A stretch of DNA of 64,000 nucleotides from NCBI RefSeq assembly GCF_013364275.1, contig NZ_CP054932.1, positions 5,270,001 through 5,334,000 of the forward strand. Reading direction: 5' to 3'. Below are positions 17,415 to 26,199 of the stretch, piece after piece. This stretch comes from Actinomadura sp. NAK00032. GTDB lineage: Bacteria; Actinomycetota; Actinomycetes; Streptosporangiales; Streptosporangiaceae. Both the position numbers and the translations under genes were made by a program. The notes beneath the pieces were generated by a model. The model searched no databases and was not told the DNA's origin. It saw only the letters and a program-made list of their open reading frames with translations. The stretch's first letter is position 1, and every line of letters begins with the position of its first letter.

Positions 17415-17462
17415 GATAACAATATGGACATACGGTTTTTATCGTACGGTGGTATGGTTATC
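17415..17462. promoter_or_regulatory. Long imperfect inverted repeat between divergent genes
   Basis: GATAAC (17415-17420) and GTTATC (17457-17462) end two arms of about 21 nt that match in roughly two thirds of positions, around an AT-rich centre. It lies between the serine hydrolase and its TetR and touches the TetR start codon, so it probably serves for autorepression of both. Confidence 0.5.
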
Positions 17463-17464
17463 AA

Positions 17465-18109
17465 GTGCCGAGGACAGCCGACCATGAGCAGCGCCGCCGG
17501 CAGATCGCGGTCGCCGTCTGCGGCCTGATAGCCGAGCACGGCCTGGACGCCGTCACCGTGGCCCGCACGGCCGCCGCCGCCGGGATCTCGGTCGGCCTGG
17601 TGCAGCACTACTTCCGCACCAAGGACGACATGCTCCTGCACGCCTTCGGCCACGTCAGCGAGCGGATCCGGAGCAGGATCGACGAGCGGGTCCGGGCCGG
17701 GACGCGGCACCGGCGGCCCATCTCGCACGTGCTGGCCGAGGCGATGGCGGAACTGCTGCCGCTGAACGAGGAGCGCCGCACCGAGTTCCGCGTCGCCAGG
17801 GCCTTCGCCGGCCGCGCCCTGGACGCCCCCGCGCTCGCCGAGGTCGACATCCGGACGGCCCGCGCGCTGCGCGCCGACATCGCGCGGGCCGTCCGCAACG
17901 GCAAGGAGTGCGGAGAGGTCGAGCCCGGCCTGGACCCGTGGCCCGCGGCCGTCCGCCTCGCCGCCGTGACCGACGGCCTCGCGGCGCAGGTCTACCGCGA
18001 TCCCGGCGGCGTGGACGGCACGCCCGCCGAGCGGCTGGCGGGCACGATCATCGAGGCCGAGCTCGCCGCCGTCTTCACCGGCGAGTGCCGCCAGTACCAG
18101 GGGCGGTGA
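17465..18109 (+). CDS. TetR family transcriptional regulator
   Basis: 214 residues from a GTG at 17465. The HTH lies in residues 8-52 (RRQIAVAVCGLIAEHGLDAVT, then ARTAAAAGISVGLVQHYFRTKD). The helical C-terminal domain resembles the BetI-like subgroup. The start codon sits at the edge of the inverted repeat at 17415-17462. The likely target is the divergent serine hydrolase. It is convergent with, and 16 bp from, the LuxR-STAND gene. Confidence 0.92.
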   Translation: MPRTADHEQRRRQIAVAVCGLIAEHGLDAVTVARTAAAAGISVGLVQHYFRTKDDMLLHAFGHVSERIRSRIDERVRAGTRHRRPISHVLAEAMAELLPLNEERRTEFRVARAFAGRALDAPALAEVDIRTARALRADIARAVRNGKECGEVEPGLDPWPAAVRLAAVTDGLAAQVYRDPGGVDGTPAERLAGTIIEAELAAVFTGECRQYQGR

Positions 18110-18125
18110 CCGGGCCCGGTTCCGG

Positions 18126-20912
18126 CTAGCGGACGGTCATGGGCGCGAGGCCGAGGGCCGTGAGCGCCTCCGCCCCGCGTGCGGCGTGCTCGCCGCCCGC
18201 GAGCACGGCGGTCCGCGCCGACTGGTAGCGGCAGCCCGCGGCGTCGAACGCGTCCGCCGTGGCGAGCAGCCGCTTCGTGTCGCCGTCCAGTAGCGCCTCC
18301 GCGCGCTCCACGATGGCTCCGGCCACCGGATTGCCCTCGGTGAGCTCGCGGGCGCCGGCCAGGCGGTCGCGGGCGCCGGGGCCGCCGGCGAGCACGGTGG
18401 CCTCCGCGCGCAGCGCGACGTACCAGTGGAGCCAGGTCCAGGTGACCCACCTCCAGACCTCGCCGGGCTCGGGGGCCGTCCGCTCCAGCGCGTCCGCCGC
18501 CCGTCCGTCGTGGAGGAGCAGCAGGGCGTCGAAGACCGCGCCGTAGCCGTGGAGCCGGCCCGGTGACGTGCCGAATTCCGCCATGACCGCGTCCCACTCC
18601 CGCCGGGCCGCCTGGTCGCCGCGCAGGCCGTGGACCGCGGCGACGGCCGTCACCGCCGGTTCGAGGTCCGGCCGCACGGGGCCGCCGCTCCGCCAGGCGT
18701 CCAGGAACCGGACGGCGCCGGTGAGCACGCCGCCGGCCTCGCCCGCGAGCGCGTCCGCGACGAGCTGCCAACTCGTCGCGCGGTGCCCCACCTCGGCCAG
18801 CGACGGATGGTCGGCGAGCATCCGCGCCCAGCGCCGCGCGCCGGGCAGGTCGCCCGCGCCGATCGCGGTCTGGGCCGCCTCGCCGAGCGCCTGGACGAGC
18901 TCGTGGGTGACGGCGGGGCCGGCCGGCGCGGACGACAGCAGGGTCACCCGGCGGCGGGCCGTGGCCGCGGTGGCGAACGGGTCGCCGACCCAGCTCTGCA
19001 CGGCGGCGAGCGCGTCGAGCGCGGCGGACTCGGCGGGCGCGGAGCCGGTGCGGTGGGCGAGGTCGGCCGCGCGCTCGGCGCGCGCGAGGGTCTGCGCCAC
19101 GGCGTCGCCGCGCGGGTCCTGGTCGGCGCCGAACGCGTCGGCGGCCGAGGCCGCCTCGGCCAGCGCGACGGCGGCGCGCGCGGCGGGATCGCCGCCCGCG
19201 TGCTCCCGCGCCTCGGCGATCAGCGCGAGCGTCTCCGCCGGGGACGGCGGCCGGACGAACGTGCCCGCGAAGCGGTACACGGTGGTCGCGGCGGTGGCCA
19301 GGTCGGCGGCGGAGCGCGCGGCCTCCCCGGCGCGGCGGGCGGCGTCCGCGGCGGCGCGGTGCAGGCGGTACATGTCGTCGCCCTGCATGCGGCACCCGGC
19401 GACGGCGGCGGCGTCCCGGAGCATCGCCGCGGCGGCGCCCGGGCCGCCGGCGAGCGCGGCGGCCTGCTCGTACCGCTGCTGCGACTCGCCGACCAGGTTG
19501 CGGGTGAAGGCGAGCTCCGCCAGGTGCCGCGCGAGGTCGTGGGCGTCCGCGCGGTGCTCCGGCTCGCCGGCCGCCCAGGCGAGGGCGGCGCGGAGGTCGT
19601 CGGCGAGGGCGTCGAAGCGGGGCCGCCGGTCCGCTCCGGCGGCGGCGAGGCCGGCGGCCCCGGCCAGGCACCAGCGCAGGTGCCGGGCGCGGGTGCCGGC
19701 CAGCTCGCCGGCCTCGGCGAGCCGCTCGGTCCCGTACTGCCGGATCGTCTCCAGGGCCCGGTACTGGGTCGCTCCCCCGGACGCCCGCACGGCCAGCAGG
19801 CTCTGCTCGGCGAGGCGGGCCAGCCCGTCCACGGCGGCGCCCTCCCCCACCCCGGCCACCTCGGCCGCCGCGGCGGCGGTGAACGGCGCGACGAACACCG
19901 ACACGCGCCGCAGCAGCTCCCGTTCGACCGGCTCCAGCAGGGCGTGGCTCCAGTCGACCGCCGCCCGCACCGAGCGGTGCCGGTCGTCGGCGCGGGAACC
20001 GCCGGTGAGCATCCGCAGCGGGTGCGACAGCGCGGCGGTGAGACCGTCCAGCCCGAGCGTGGGGTACCGGGCGGCGGCCAGCTCGATCGCCAGCGCCATG
20101 CCGTCCAGCCGCTCGCAGATGGAGCGGATGTGGTCGTGCAGGGGCGGGTCCAGCGGCCAGCCGATCGCCGTCGCGCGCTCCTTGAACAGCGCGACCGCGT
20201 CCGCCCCGCCGTCGTCGGACAGCGACAGCGGCGGGACGGGGTAGGCCCGCTCGAACGGCACCATCAGCCGGGCTCGGCTCGTCGCGAGCACCGTCACCCG
20301 GGGGCACGCGGCGAGCAGGTTCTCCAGGAACGGCGCCACGCCGTCCCGCACCTGCTCGCAGTTGTCCAGGACGAGCAGGACGTGCCGGTCGGCCAGCGCC
20401 GCCGCCACCGAGTCGGCCATGCCGCGGCCGGGTTGCTCGCCGAGGCCGAGCGCGGCGGCGACCGCGTCCGCGACCATGCCCGGGCCGGTGACCGGCACCA
20501 GGTCGACGAACCACACCCCGTCGGCGAACGCGCCGGCCGCGTCCGCCGCCACCGCCAGCGCGAGCCGCGTCTTGCCCACCCCGCCGGGGCCGACCGCGGT
20601 CACCTGCCGGTGCCGCCCGATCAGCGCGGCCAGTTCGGCGCGCTCGGCCGCCCGCCCGACGAACGTCGTCAACGGGGCCGGCAGGGCGGGCACCGTCTCC
20701 GCGGTGCCGGGAGCGCGGCGGCTCGCGGCGGCCTGCGCGGCGAGCGCCCGCCGGTCCGGGACGTCCAGCTTCCGCAGCAGCGAGGAGACGTGGCTCTCGG
20801 CGGTGCGGACCGAGATGAACAGCCGCGCCGCGATCTCGGCGTTGCTGAGATGGTCCCCGACCAGCTCCAGTACCTCGGCTTCTCGGGGCGAAATGTCCAC
20901 TGTCACGGCCAC
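18126..20912 (-). CDS. STAND ATPase regulator with N-terminal LuxR HTH
   Basis: 928 residues from a GTG at 20912 (a second GTG lies two codons in, and no strong ribosome site helps decide). Residues 5-60 are a LuxR-type HTH (ISPREAEVLELVGDHLSNAEI, then VRTAESHVSSLLRKLDV). The NTPase follows with the P-loop GPGGVGKT at about 108-115, Walker B HVLLVLDNCEQV, and DGMALAIELAA. The remaining 550 residues are Ala-rich helical repeats of TPR type. Domain order is the reverse of the STAND-LuxR protein at 13583. It diverges from the VOC genes at 21025 across a repeat-rich promoter, which it may regulate. Confidence 0.9.
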   Translation of the reverse strand: MAVTVDISPREAEVLELVGDHLSNAEIAARLFISVRTAESHVSSLLRKLDVPDRRALAAQAAASRRAPGTAETVPALPAPLTTFVGRAAERAELAALIGRHRQVTAVGPGGVGKTRLALAVAADAAGAFADGVWFVDLVPVTGPGMVADAVAAALGLGEQPGRGMADSVAAALADRHVLLVLDNCEQVRDGVAPFLENLLAACPRVTVLATSRARLMVPFERAYPVPPLSLSDDGGADAVALFKERATAIGWPLDPPLHDHIRSICERLDGMALAIELAAARYPTLGLDGLTAALSHPLRMLTGGSRADDRHRSVRAAVDWSHALLEPVERELLRRVSVFVAPFTAAAAAEVAGVGEGAAVDGLARLAEQSLLAVRASGGATQYRALETIRQYGTERLAEAGELAGTRARHLRWCLAGAAGLAAAGADRRPRFDALADDLRAALAWAAGEPEHRADAHDLARHLAELAFTRNLVGESQQRYEQAAALAGGPGAAAAMLRDAAAVAGCRMQGDDMYRLHRAAADAARRAGEAARSAADLATAATTVYRFAGTFVRPPSPAETLALIAEAREHAGGDPAARAAVALAEAASAADAFGADQDPRGDAVAQTLARAERAADLAHRTGSAPAESAALDALAAVQSWVGDPFATAATARRRVTLLSSAPAGPAVTHELVQALGEAAQTAIGAGDLPGARRWARMLADHPSLAEVGHRATSWQLVADALAGEAGGVLTGAVRFLDAWRSGGPVRPDLEPAVTAVAAVHGLRGDQAARREWDAVMAEFGTSPGRLHGYGAVFDALLLLHDGRAADALERTAPEPGEVWRWVTWTWLHWYVALRAEATVLAGGPGARDRLAGARELTEGNPVAGAIVERAEALLDGDTKRLLATADAFDAAGCRYQSARTAVLAGGEHAARGAEALTALGLAPMTVR

Positions 20913-20945
20913 GGCCCCATTGTGGCGCAGCCCCCTCCGTGCGTG

Positions 20946-20989
20946 ATCCGTGCCGGCGGTCCGTAGGCGGCTCCGTAGTCGGCACGGAT
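20946..20989. promoter_or_regulatory. 10-bp inverted repeat enclosing tandem direct repeats
   Basis: ATCCGTGCCG (20946-20955) and CGGCACGGAT (20980-20989) are perfect arms. Inside lie GCGGTCCGTAG and GCGGCTCCGTAG in tandem (20956-20978). The element lies between the LuxR-STAND gene and the divergent VOC genes and is a good candidate for a regulator site. Confidence 0.5.
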
Positions 20990-21024
20990 GTGGCCGGACC
21001 GGGCCTGGAGCCAGGCTATGAGCC

Positions 21025-21381
21025 ATGAGCAACGCACCCAGTCAGGGAATCAAGACCGTCCTGCACCCCGTGAGCGACCTGGCCAAGGCCAAGGCCGTCT
21101 ACGCCGCCCTGCTCGGCACGGCCCCGCAGACCGACTCGTCGTACTACGTCGGGTTCGAGGTCGGCGGCCAGCACATCGGGCTGGTCCCGGACGGCGGGCC
21201 GCAGGGCATGACCTCGCCGGTGGCCTACTGGCACGTGCCGGACATCGAGGCGAAGACCGCCGAGCTGACCGCCGCCGGCGCGGCCGTCAAGGAGGCCCCG
21301 CACGACGTCGGCGGCGGACGCCTGGTCGCCACCGTCACCGACCCGGACGGCAACGTCCTCGGGCTGATCCAGGACAGCTGA
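21025..21381 (+). CDS. VOC family protein (glyoxalase/dioxygenase fold), 118 aa
   Basis: A single VOC domain with paired beta-alpha-beta-beta-beta modules. It shows LHPVSDLAKAKAVYAALLG near the start and VTDPDGNVLGLIQDS at the end. Such small VOC proteins bind a metal and act in detoxification or as lactoylglutathione-lyase-like enzymes. The first metal residue here would be His14, and no chemistry can be assigned. The next gene, also VOC, follows after 48 bp with AGAAAGAAG before its start, so the two are probably one transcript. Confidence 0.88.
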   Translation: MSNAPSQGIKTVLHPVSDLAKAKAVYAALLGTAPQTDSSYYVGFEVGGQHIGLVPDGGPQGMTSPVAYWHVPDIEAKTAELTAAGAAVKEAPHDVGGGRLVATVTDPDGNVLGLIQDS

Positions 21382-21429
21382 CTCCACCTGCCCCAGAAGA
21401 CGCCGGACCCCTCACCAGAAAGAAGCGTC

Positions 21430-22053
21430 ATGAACTCCTTCGAATCCATCACCCTCGAAGTCGCCGACACCGCCGCCGCGGAGGCCTTCTACTCGGCCTT
21501 CGGCCTCTCCGACCACGTGGACGTCCGCGCCTCGGACGAGCCGACCACCGGCTTCCGCGGCTTCGCGCTGTCGCTCGTCGCGTCCCAGCCCGGCAACGTC
21601 GACGCGCTCATCGCCGCCGCCACCGGCGCCGGTGCCGCGGTGCTGCAGCCCACCGAGAAGTCCTTCTGGGGCTACGGCGGCTTCGTCCAGGCCCCGGACG
21701 GCGCGATCTGGAAGATCGCGTCCTCGAAGAAGAAGGACTCCGCGCCCGCCGCGCCGGAGTTCGAGCAGGTCGCGCTGCTGCTGGGCGTCGCGGACGTCAA
21801 GGCGAGCAAGCGGTACTACACCGGCCGCGGCCTGGCCGTCGCCAAGAGCTTCGGCGGCAAGTACGCCGAGTTCGACACCCCGGGGTCGGCCGTCACGCTG
21901 GCGCTCTACCCGCGCCGCGCCCTCGCCAAGGACGCCGGCGTGGACCCGGCGGGCACCGGCTCGCACCGGCTCGTCCTGGTCGGCGGCGGCGAGGCCGTCA
22001 CCGACCCGGACGGGTTCGCGTGGGAGCCCGCGCCCGCCCGGAGCCGGGCCTGA
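21430..22053 (+). CDS. VOC family protein with two tandem domains, 207 aa
   Basis: ATG at 21430. Two copies of the VOC half-fold are visible. Residues 1-100 begin FESITLEVADTAAAEAFYSAF and end QAPDGAIWKIAS. Residues 110-205 begin EQVALLLGVADVKASKRYYT and end VTDPDGFAWEPA. A lysine-rich linker (SSKKKD) separates them. The function is probably metal-dependent binding or conversion of a small molecule. It is downstream of and likely co-transcribed with the 118-aa VOC gene. Confidence 0.88.
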   Translation: MNSFESITLEVADTAAAEAFYSAFGLSDHVDVRASDEPTTGFRGFALSLVASQPGNVDALIAAATGAGAAVLQPTEKSFWGYGGFVQAPDGAIWKIASSKKKDSAPAAPEFEQVALLLGVADVKASKRYYTGRGLAVAKSFGGKYAEFDTPGSAVTLALYPRRALAKDAGVDPAGTGSHRLVLVGGGEAVTDPDGFAWEPAPARSRA

Positions 22054-22067
22054 ACCGGCCCGGCCGG

Positions 22068-23324
22068 TCAGCGGCGGAGCGAGACGCGGACGTCGCCGCC
22101 GTCCGGCCGGACCGCGTCCAGCATCCCGCTGGGGATGCGGAACACCCGGCCGGGCGCGGTGGGCCACGGCAGCCGCCGCTCGGCGAGGGTGCGGCCGTCC
22201 TGGACGACCGCGACGCGCGGGAACGGCACGTACTCGTCCACCCAGGCCAGCAGCCGGCCGCGGGCGGGGCCGCGCCCGCCGGGCCGGTGCGTCGAGGGAG
22301 AGATCCAGCGCAGCGGCGCCGCCGCGACGATCCGGACGGCCTCGCCCGGACGGTCCCCTCCCGCCAGGTGGTCGAGGACGCCGCGCGCCGCGTGGGCGCC
22401 GTCGAGGGCCGCGATGTCGGCGGTGTCCACGGGGTGCAGCAGGTTGCCGGCGGCGAAGACCCCCGGGCGGCTGGTGCGCAGCGCGCCGTCGACGGCCGGG
22501 CCGAGCGTGCCGGGGTCGATGTCGAGGCCGGCGGAGCGGGCGAGTTCGTTGTCGGGGATCCAGTCCCCGGTGAACACGACCGTGTCGCAGGGCACGACGT
22601 GCCGCCGGCCGGTGTCGACGTCCTCGATCTGGACGGCCTTGACGCGGTGCTTGCCGATGATCCGGGTGACGCGGGTGCGGGTGCGCAGCGGCACCCGCAG
22701 GCCGAGCCGGCCGGCGACGGGAAGGGCCGCGTACGCCTCGCCGCGCGGCCGCTCCGAGGTCATGAGGACGGTGCGGCAGCCCGCCTCGCGCAGGGTCAGC
22801 ACGGCCGACCAGCTGACCAGCTCGCTGCCGACGACGACCGCGCGCAGCCCCGGGCGGCGGTGCTGCAGATGCACCAGGTTCTGCAGATGGCCGGTGGTGA
22901 AGACGCCGTCCGGACGGTCCCCGGGCACGAGCCGCGCCGTCCGGGGCCGCTCCCGGGCGCCCGTCGCCAGCAGCACCGCTCCGGCGCTGACCTCGTACAG
23001 GCCGTCCGGCGCGGTGACCTCCAGGGCGCCGCCGGCGGACCAGCCGGTCACCATGGCGCCGGTGCGGATCTCCGCGCCCGCGCGCTCGGCGGCGGCCGCC
23101 ATCCGGCGGGCGTAGTCGGGCCCGGTCAGGACCCGGTGGAGGTCGCGGACGCCGAACCCGGTGTGGGCGCAGTGCCGCGGGATGCCGCCGGCGTACTGCT
23201 CGCGTTCGAGGACGAGCGTCCGGCCGGGAACCGCCCCCGCGAGCTCCCGGGCGGCCCGCAGCCCCGCCGGGCCGCCGCCGACGATGGCCACCGCGGGCGT
23301 CAGCCGGGTGCGCGTCGTGCTCAT
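22068..23324 (-). CDS. NAD(P)/FAD-dependent oxidoreductase, GlpA-partner type
   Basis: 418 residues, ATG at 23324 overlapping the previous stop by 4 bp. The N-terminal FAD fold (AIVGGGPAGLRAARELAG) is followed by CAHTGFGVRDLHRVLTG and a central NAD fold (VVVGSELVSWSAVLTL), then CDTVVFTGDWIPDNELARSAG near 275 and GVFAAGNLLHPVDTADIAA near 305. These are typical of the pyridine-nucleotide flavoprotein encoded beside GlpA-like dehydrogenases in bacteria. A C-terminal beta domain of about 85 residues follows. It would pass electrons between the GlpA-like enzyme and NAD(P) or another carrier. It is the last gene of the operon, and no DUF1667 gene, the usual third partner, is seen. Confidence 0.88.
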   Translation of the reverse strand: MSTTRTRLTPAVAIVGGGPAGLRAARELAGAVPGRTLVLEREQYAGGIPRHCAHTGFGVRDLHRVLTGPDYARRMAAAAERAGAEIRTGAMVTGWSAGGALEVTAPDGLYEVSAGAVLLATGARERPRTARLVPGDRPDGVFTTGHLQNLVHLQHRRPGLRAVVVGSELVSWSAVLTLREAGCRTVLMTSERPRGEAYAALPVAGRLGLRVPLRTRTRVTRIIGKHRVKAVQIEDVDTGRRHVVPCDTVVFTGDWIPDNELARSAGLDIDPGTLGPAVDGALRTSRPGVFAAGNLLHPVDTADIAALDGAHAARGVLDHLAGGDRPGEAVRIVAAAPLRWISPSTHRPGGRGPARGRLLAWVDEYVPFPRVAVVQDGRTLAERRLPWPTAPGRVFRIPSGMLDAVRPDGGDVRVSLRR

Positions 23325-24760
23325 CGTTCGCCTTTCTCGTCGGTGTCCCCGCCGGCCGCGCGCAGCGCCCGCTCCAGCATCCCGGTGACGTTCGCCCCGC
23401 AGTAGAAGCCCTGGCAGCGCCCGTTCATGGCGCGGGTGCGGCGGCGGAGCCCGTCCAGGTCGCGCGGCGGGATCGTGCTCGCGAACGCGTCGCGGATCTC
23501 GCCGCGGCTGACCCGCTCGCAGAAGCAGGTGATCGTGCCGTACTCCGGATCGTCCGCGATGCGGTCCGCGTCGGCGTACGGGCGCGGGAACGCCTCCCCG
23601 ATGTTGGGCATGCGCGGCGGGTCCGGCAGGTCGGTGCGCTCCCGCAGCTCCAGGCCCGCCTCGCCGAGGAGTCCCAGCAGGTGCTCGGCGACGGCCATGC
23701 TGGAGGTGAGCCCGGTGGAGCGGATGCCGCCCGCGACCGCGTAGCGCCGCCCGGCGTCCACCTCGACCGTGTAGTCGGAGACGTCGCTGGCCGCGCGGAG
23801 CCCCGCGTAGGACGCGGTGACCTCCTCCCGCAGCAGCCTCGGCATGATCCGCTCCCCGCGCTCCAGCAGGAACGCGTAACCGTCCTCGGTGGTCGAGGTG
23901 TCGGCGCGGTCGGTCATGTCCTCGGCGGTCGGGCCGAGCATCACGTTGCCGTAGATCGTCGGGCTGATCAGCACGCCCTTGCCGAGCTTGGACGGCACCG
24001 GCAGCACGATGCGGTCCACCAGCGGCCGGGCCTGCTTGTCGTAGACGAGCAGCTGGCCGCGGCGCGGGTGCAGGTGGAACCGGTCGTGGCCGAACCGGGC
24101 GTCCAGCACGTCGCCGCCGAGCCCGGCGGCGTTGACGACCCACCGGGCCCGGACGTCGCCGCCGCCGGTGTGCAGCACGGTCTCGTCCGGCCCCGGGGTG
24201 ACGGACTCGACGCGGTGCGACCGCAGCAGCCGCGCGCCGCGCCGGACCGCGTCGGTGGCCAGCGCGAGCGTGGTCGTCCAGGTGCAGATGATGGACTCGC
24301 CGGGGACGGTCAGCCCGCCGAGGGCGCCGGGGCCGAGCGCCGGGACCTGCCGGTACACCTCGTCCGGGCCGACGATCCCGCTGTCGGCGTAGCCGTTGCG
24401 CTCCGCCTTCTCCTTCAGGCCCGGCAGCGCGGCGAGCTGCTCGTCGTCCCAGGCGACGAGCAGCGCCCCGGTCGGCTCGTAGGGGATGCCGGTGCGCTCG
24501 GCGTAGTCCTTGAGCAGCCGGTAGCCCCGGGCAACGAGGCGCGCCTCCAGGGTGCCGGGCGAGGCGTCGAAGCCGGTGTGCAGGATCGCCGTGTTCGCCT
24601 TGCTGGTGCCGTCGCCGACGTCGTCGCGCGCCTCCAGCAGGACGACGTCCAGCCGGTGCCCGGCCAGGGCTCGGGCGATGGCCGAGCCGACGACGCCCGC
24701 CCCGATCACCGCGACGTCGGCGACGCGCCCGGATTCCGGCGCGGTCTGCGGTGTGCTCAC
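23321..24760 (-). CDS. GlpA-like FAD-dependent glycerol-3-phosphate dehydrogenase with BFD [2Fe-2S] domain
   Basis: 479 residues from a GTG at 24760 that overlaps the kinase stop (GTGA). The DAO-type fold begins with VIGAGVVGSAIARALAG. It continues with SKANTAILHTGFDA and ends with the GGIRSTGLTSS segment near 375. The last 65 residues form a BFD-like [2Fe-2S] domain with Cys pairs CFC and CQGFYC. This is the layout of GlpA of anaerobic glycerol-3-phosphate dehydrogenase and of related polyol-phosphate dehydrogenases. It oxidises the product of the upstream kinase. The polyol itself is not proven. Confidence 0.9.
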   Translation of the reverse strand: MSTPQTAPESGRVADVAVIGAGVVGSAIARALAGHRLDVVLLEARDDVGDGTSKANTAILHTGFDASPGTLEARLVARGYRLLKDYAERTGIPYEPTGALLVAWDDEQLAALPGLKEKAERNGYADSGIVGPDEVYRQVPALGPGALGGLTVPGESIICTWTTTLALATDAVRRGARLLRSHRVESVTPGPDETVLHTGGGDVRARWVVNAAGLGGDVLDARFGHDRFHLHPRRGQLLVYDKQARPLVDRIVLPVPSKLGKGVLISPTIYGNVMLGPTAEDMTDRADTSTTEDGYAFLLERGERIMPRLLREEVTASYAGLRAASDVSDYTVEVDAGRRYAVAGGIRSTGLTSSMAVAEHLLGLLGEAGLELRERTDLPDPPRMPNIGEAFPRPYADADRIADDPEYGTITCFCERVSRGEIRDAFASTIPPRDLDGLRRRTRAMNGRCQGFYCGANVTGMLERALRAAGGDTDEKGER

Positions 24761-26199
24761 TCCTTCTCCTTCTCCTTCTTCGCGATCGCGGAGCTCTCGA
24801 CGGCCGCCCGCCACCGGGCCCGGAAGGCGGCGGCCTCGGCGGCCCCGATCCGGGGGGTGTAGGCGGTGTCCGGCGACCAGTCGACGACGGCGTCCGCGAG
24901 GGGCAGCGCCGGGTCGAGGGCGCTGCGCGCGAACGCGACGGCTCCGAGCGCCGTGGCGTGCTCGGACGGGTACACGTCGACCTGGGTCTGCAGCAGGTCG
25001 GCGACGGCCTGCATCAGGACCCGGCTGCGGGTGAGGCCGCCGTCGACGCGCAGCCGCGGCAGGGCGGCGCCGGTGTCGCGGGCGGTGCAGTCCGCGAGCT
25101 CGGCGACCTGGGCGGCGATGCCGTCCAGCACCGCCTTGACCAGGTGCCCGGCCGTGGTGGACAGCGTCATGCCGGTGAACGAGGCGGTCGCGTCCGGTGC
25201 CCACCACGGTGCCGACAGGCCGGCCAGCGCCGGCACGCACAGCACCCCGTCGGCGTCCGGCGCGGCGACCGAGTCGAGTTCCGGCGCGCCGCCGACCAGG
25301 CCGAGGTCGCGCAGCCAGCGCACCGCCGAGGCCGCGGTGGGGACCTGCCCGTCCAGGCAGTAGGACGTCCGGCCCCGCGCCCGCCACGCCACCGACGCGG
25401 CCAGCCCCGACCCGGACCGGACGGGCGCGGTGCCCATGTTGGCCAGCAGGAAGGCCCCGGTGCCGAACGTGCACTTGGCCTCGCCCGGTTCCAGGCAGCG
25501 CTGGGCCAGCAGGGCGGCCTGCTGGTCGACGACCAGGCCGCCCACCGGGGCCCGGCCGCCGAACGCCGTCGTCTCGCCGACGATCTCGTCGCAGGCGGCG
25601 ATGCGCGGCAGCCGCTCGCCGGCGAGCCCGAACACCTCCAGCAGCTCGGGGCTCCACGCGGCCGTGTCGAGGTCGGTGAGCAGCGAGCGGGACGCGGTCG
25701 CCGCGTCGGTGACGAACTCGCCGGTGAGCCGGTGCAGCAGCCAGGTGTCGGACGTCGTGACGACGCCGTCGCCGGTGAGCCGGTCCCGGATCCAGCGCAT
25801 CTTCGGCGCGGAGAAGTACGGGTCGAGCACCAGGCCGGTGCGGTCGGCCACCAGGCCGGCCCACTGCGCGCGCTCGGCGCAGATCCCGGCGGACCTGCGG
25901 TCCTGCCAGACGATCGCGGGTGTCAGCGGCTCACCGGTGGCGGGGTCCCAGGCCAGGACGGTCTCGCCCTGGTTGGCCAGGGTCACGCCGTCGATCCGCG
26001 CCCCCGCCTCGGCGACGGCGCGCCGCCCGGACTCCAGCACCGAGTCCAGCAGCTCCCCCGGGTCCTGCTCGACCCCGCCGCCGGACAGGTAGCGGGGGTG
26101 CACCGGCAGTTCCACCACGCTCAGGACGCGGTCGGAGCCGTCCACGACCATGGCCTTCGTGCCCGAGGTGCCCTGGTCGACGGCCAGCACGGTGGTCAT
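24757..26199 (-). CDS. FGGY family carbohydrate/polyol kinase (glycerol-kinase-like)
   Basis: 480 residues, ATG at 26199 overlapping the permease stop by 4 bp (ATGA). Phosphate-1 motif VLAVDQGTSGTKA at the N-terminus, NQGET near 82, PAIVWQDRRS near 100, KCTFGTGAFLLANMG near 250 and RVDGGLTRSRVLMQ near 385, all typical of FGGY kinases closest to glycerol kinase. It phosphorylates a polyol taken up by the APC permease, and the GlpA-like enzyme would oxidise the phosphate. Glycerol, erythritol or another polyol are possible. The C-terminus ends in alternating Lys-Glu that encodes the next gene's ribosome site. Confidence 0.9.
   Translation of the reverse strand: MTTVLAVDQGTSGTKAMVVDGSDRVLSVVELPVHPRYLSGGGVEQDPGELLDSVLESGRRAVAEAGARIDGVTLANQGETVLAWDPATGEPLTPAIVWQDRRSAGICAERAQWAGLVADRTGLVLDPYFSAPKMRWIRDRLTGDGVVTTSDTWLLHRLTGEFVTDAATASRSLLTDLDTAAWSPELLEVFGLAGERLPRIAACDEIVGETTAFGGRAPVGGLVVDQQAALLAQRCLEPGEAKCTFGTGAFLLANMGTAPVRSGSGLAASVAWRARGRTSYCLDGQVPTAASAVRWLRDLGLVGGAPELDSVAAPDADGVLCVPALAGLSAPWWAPDATASFTGMTLSTTAGHLVKAVLDGIAAQVAELADCTARDTGAALPRLRVDGGLTRSRVLMQAVADLLQTQVDVYPSEHATALGAVAFARSALDPALPLADAVVDWSPDTAYTPRIGAAEAAAFRARWRAAVESSAIAKKEKEKE

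Noticed and set aside
13556..17728. A very long leftward open frame opposite the STAND regulator and through the serine hydrolase
   Set aside because: It is low-complexity in translation (Arg/Ala/Gly/Pro runs) and lies antisense or out of frame to clearly recognised proteins. High GC keeps all frames open.
13583..20912. Biosynthetic gene cluster with pathway-specific LuxR regulators
   Set aside because: No polyketide, peptide or terpene synthase genes are in the window, so the regulators alone do not support a cluster.
17992..20985. Open frame of about 1,000 codons overlapping the LuxR-STAND gene in another frame
   Set aside because: Arg-rich translation without any recognisable domain. The in-frame LuxR/NTPase reading has clear motifs.
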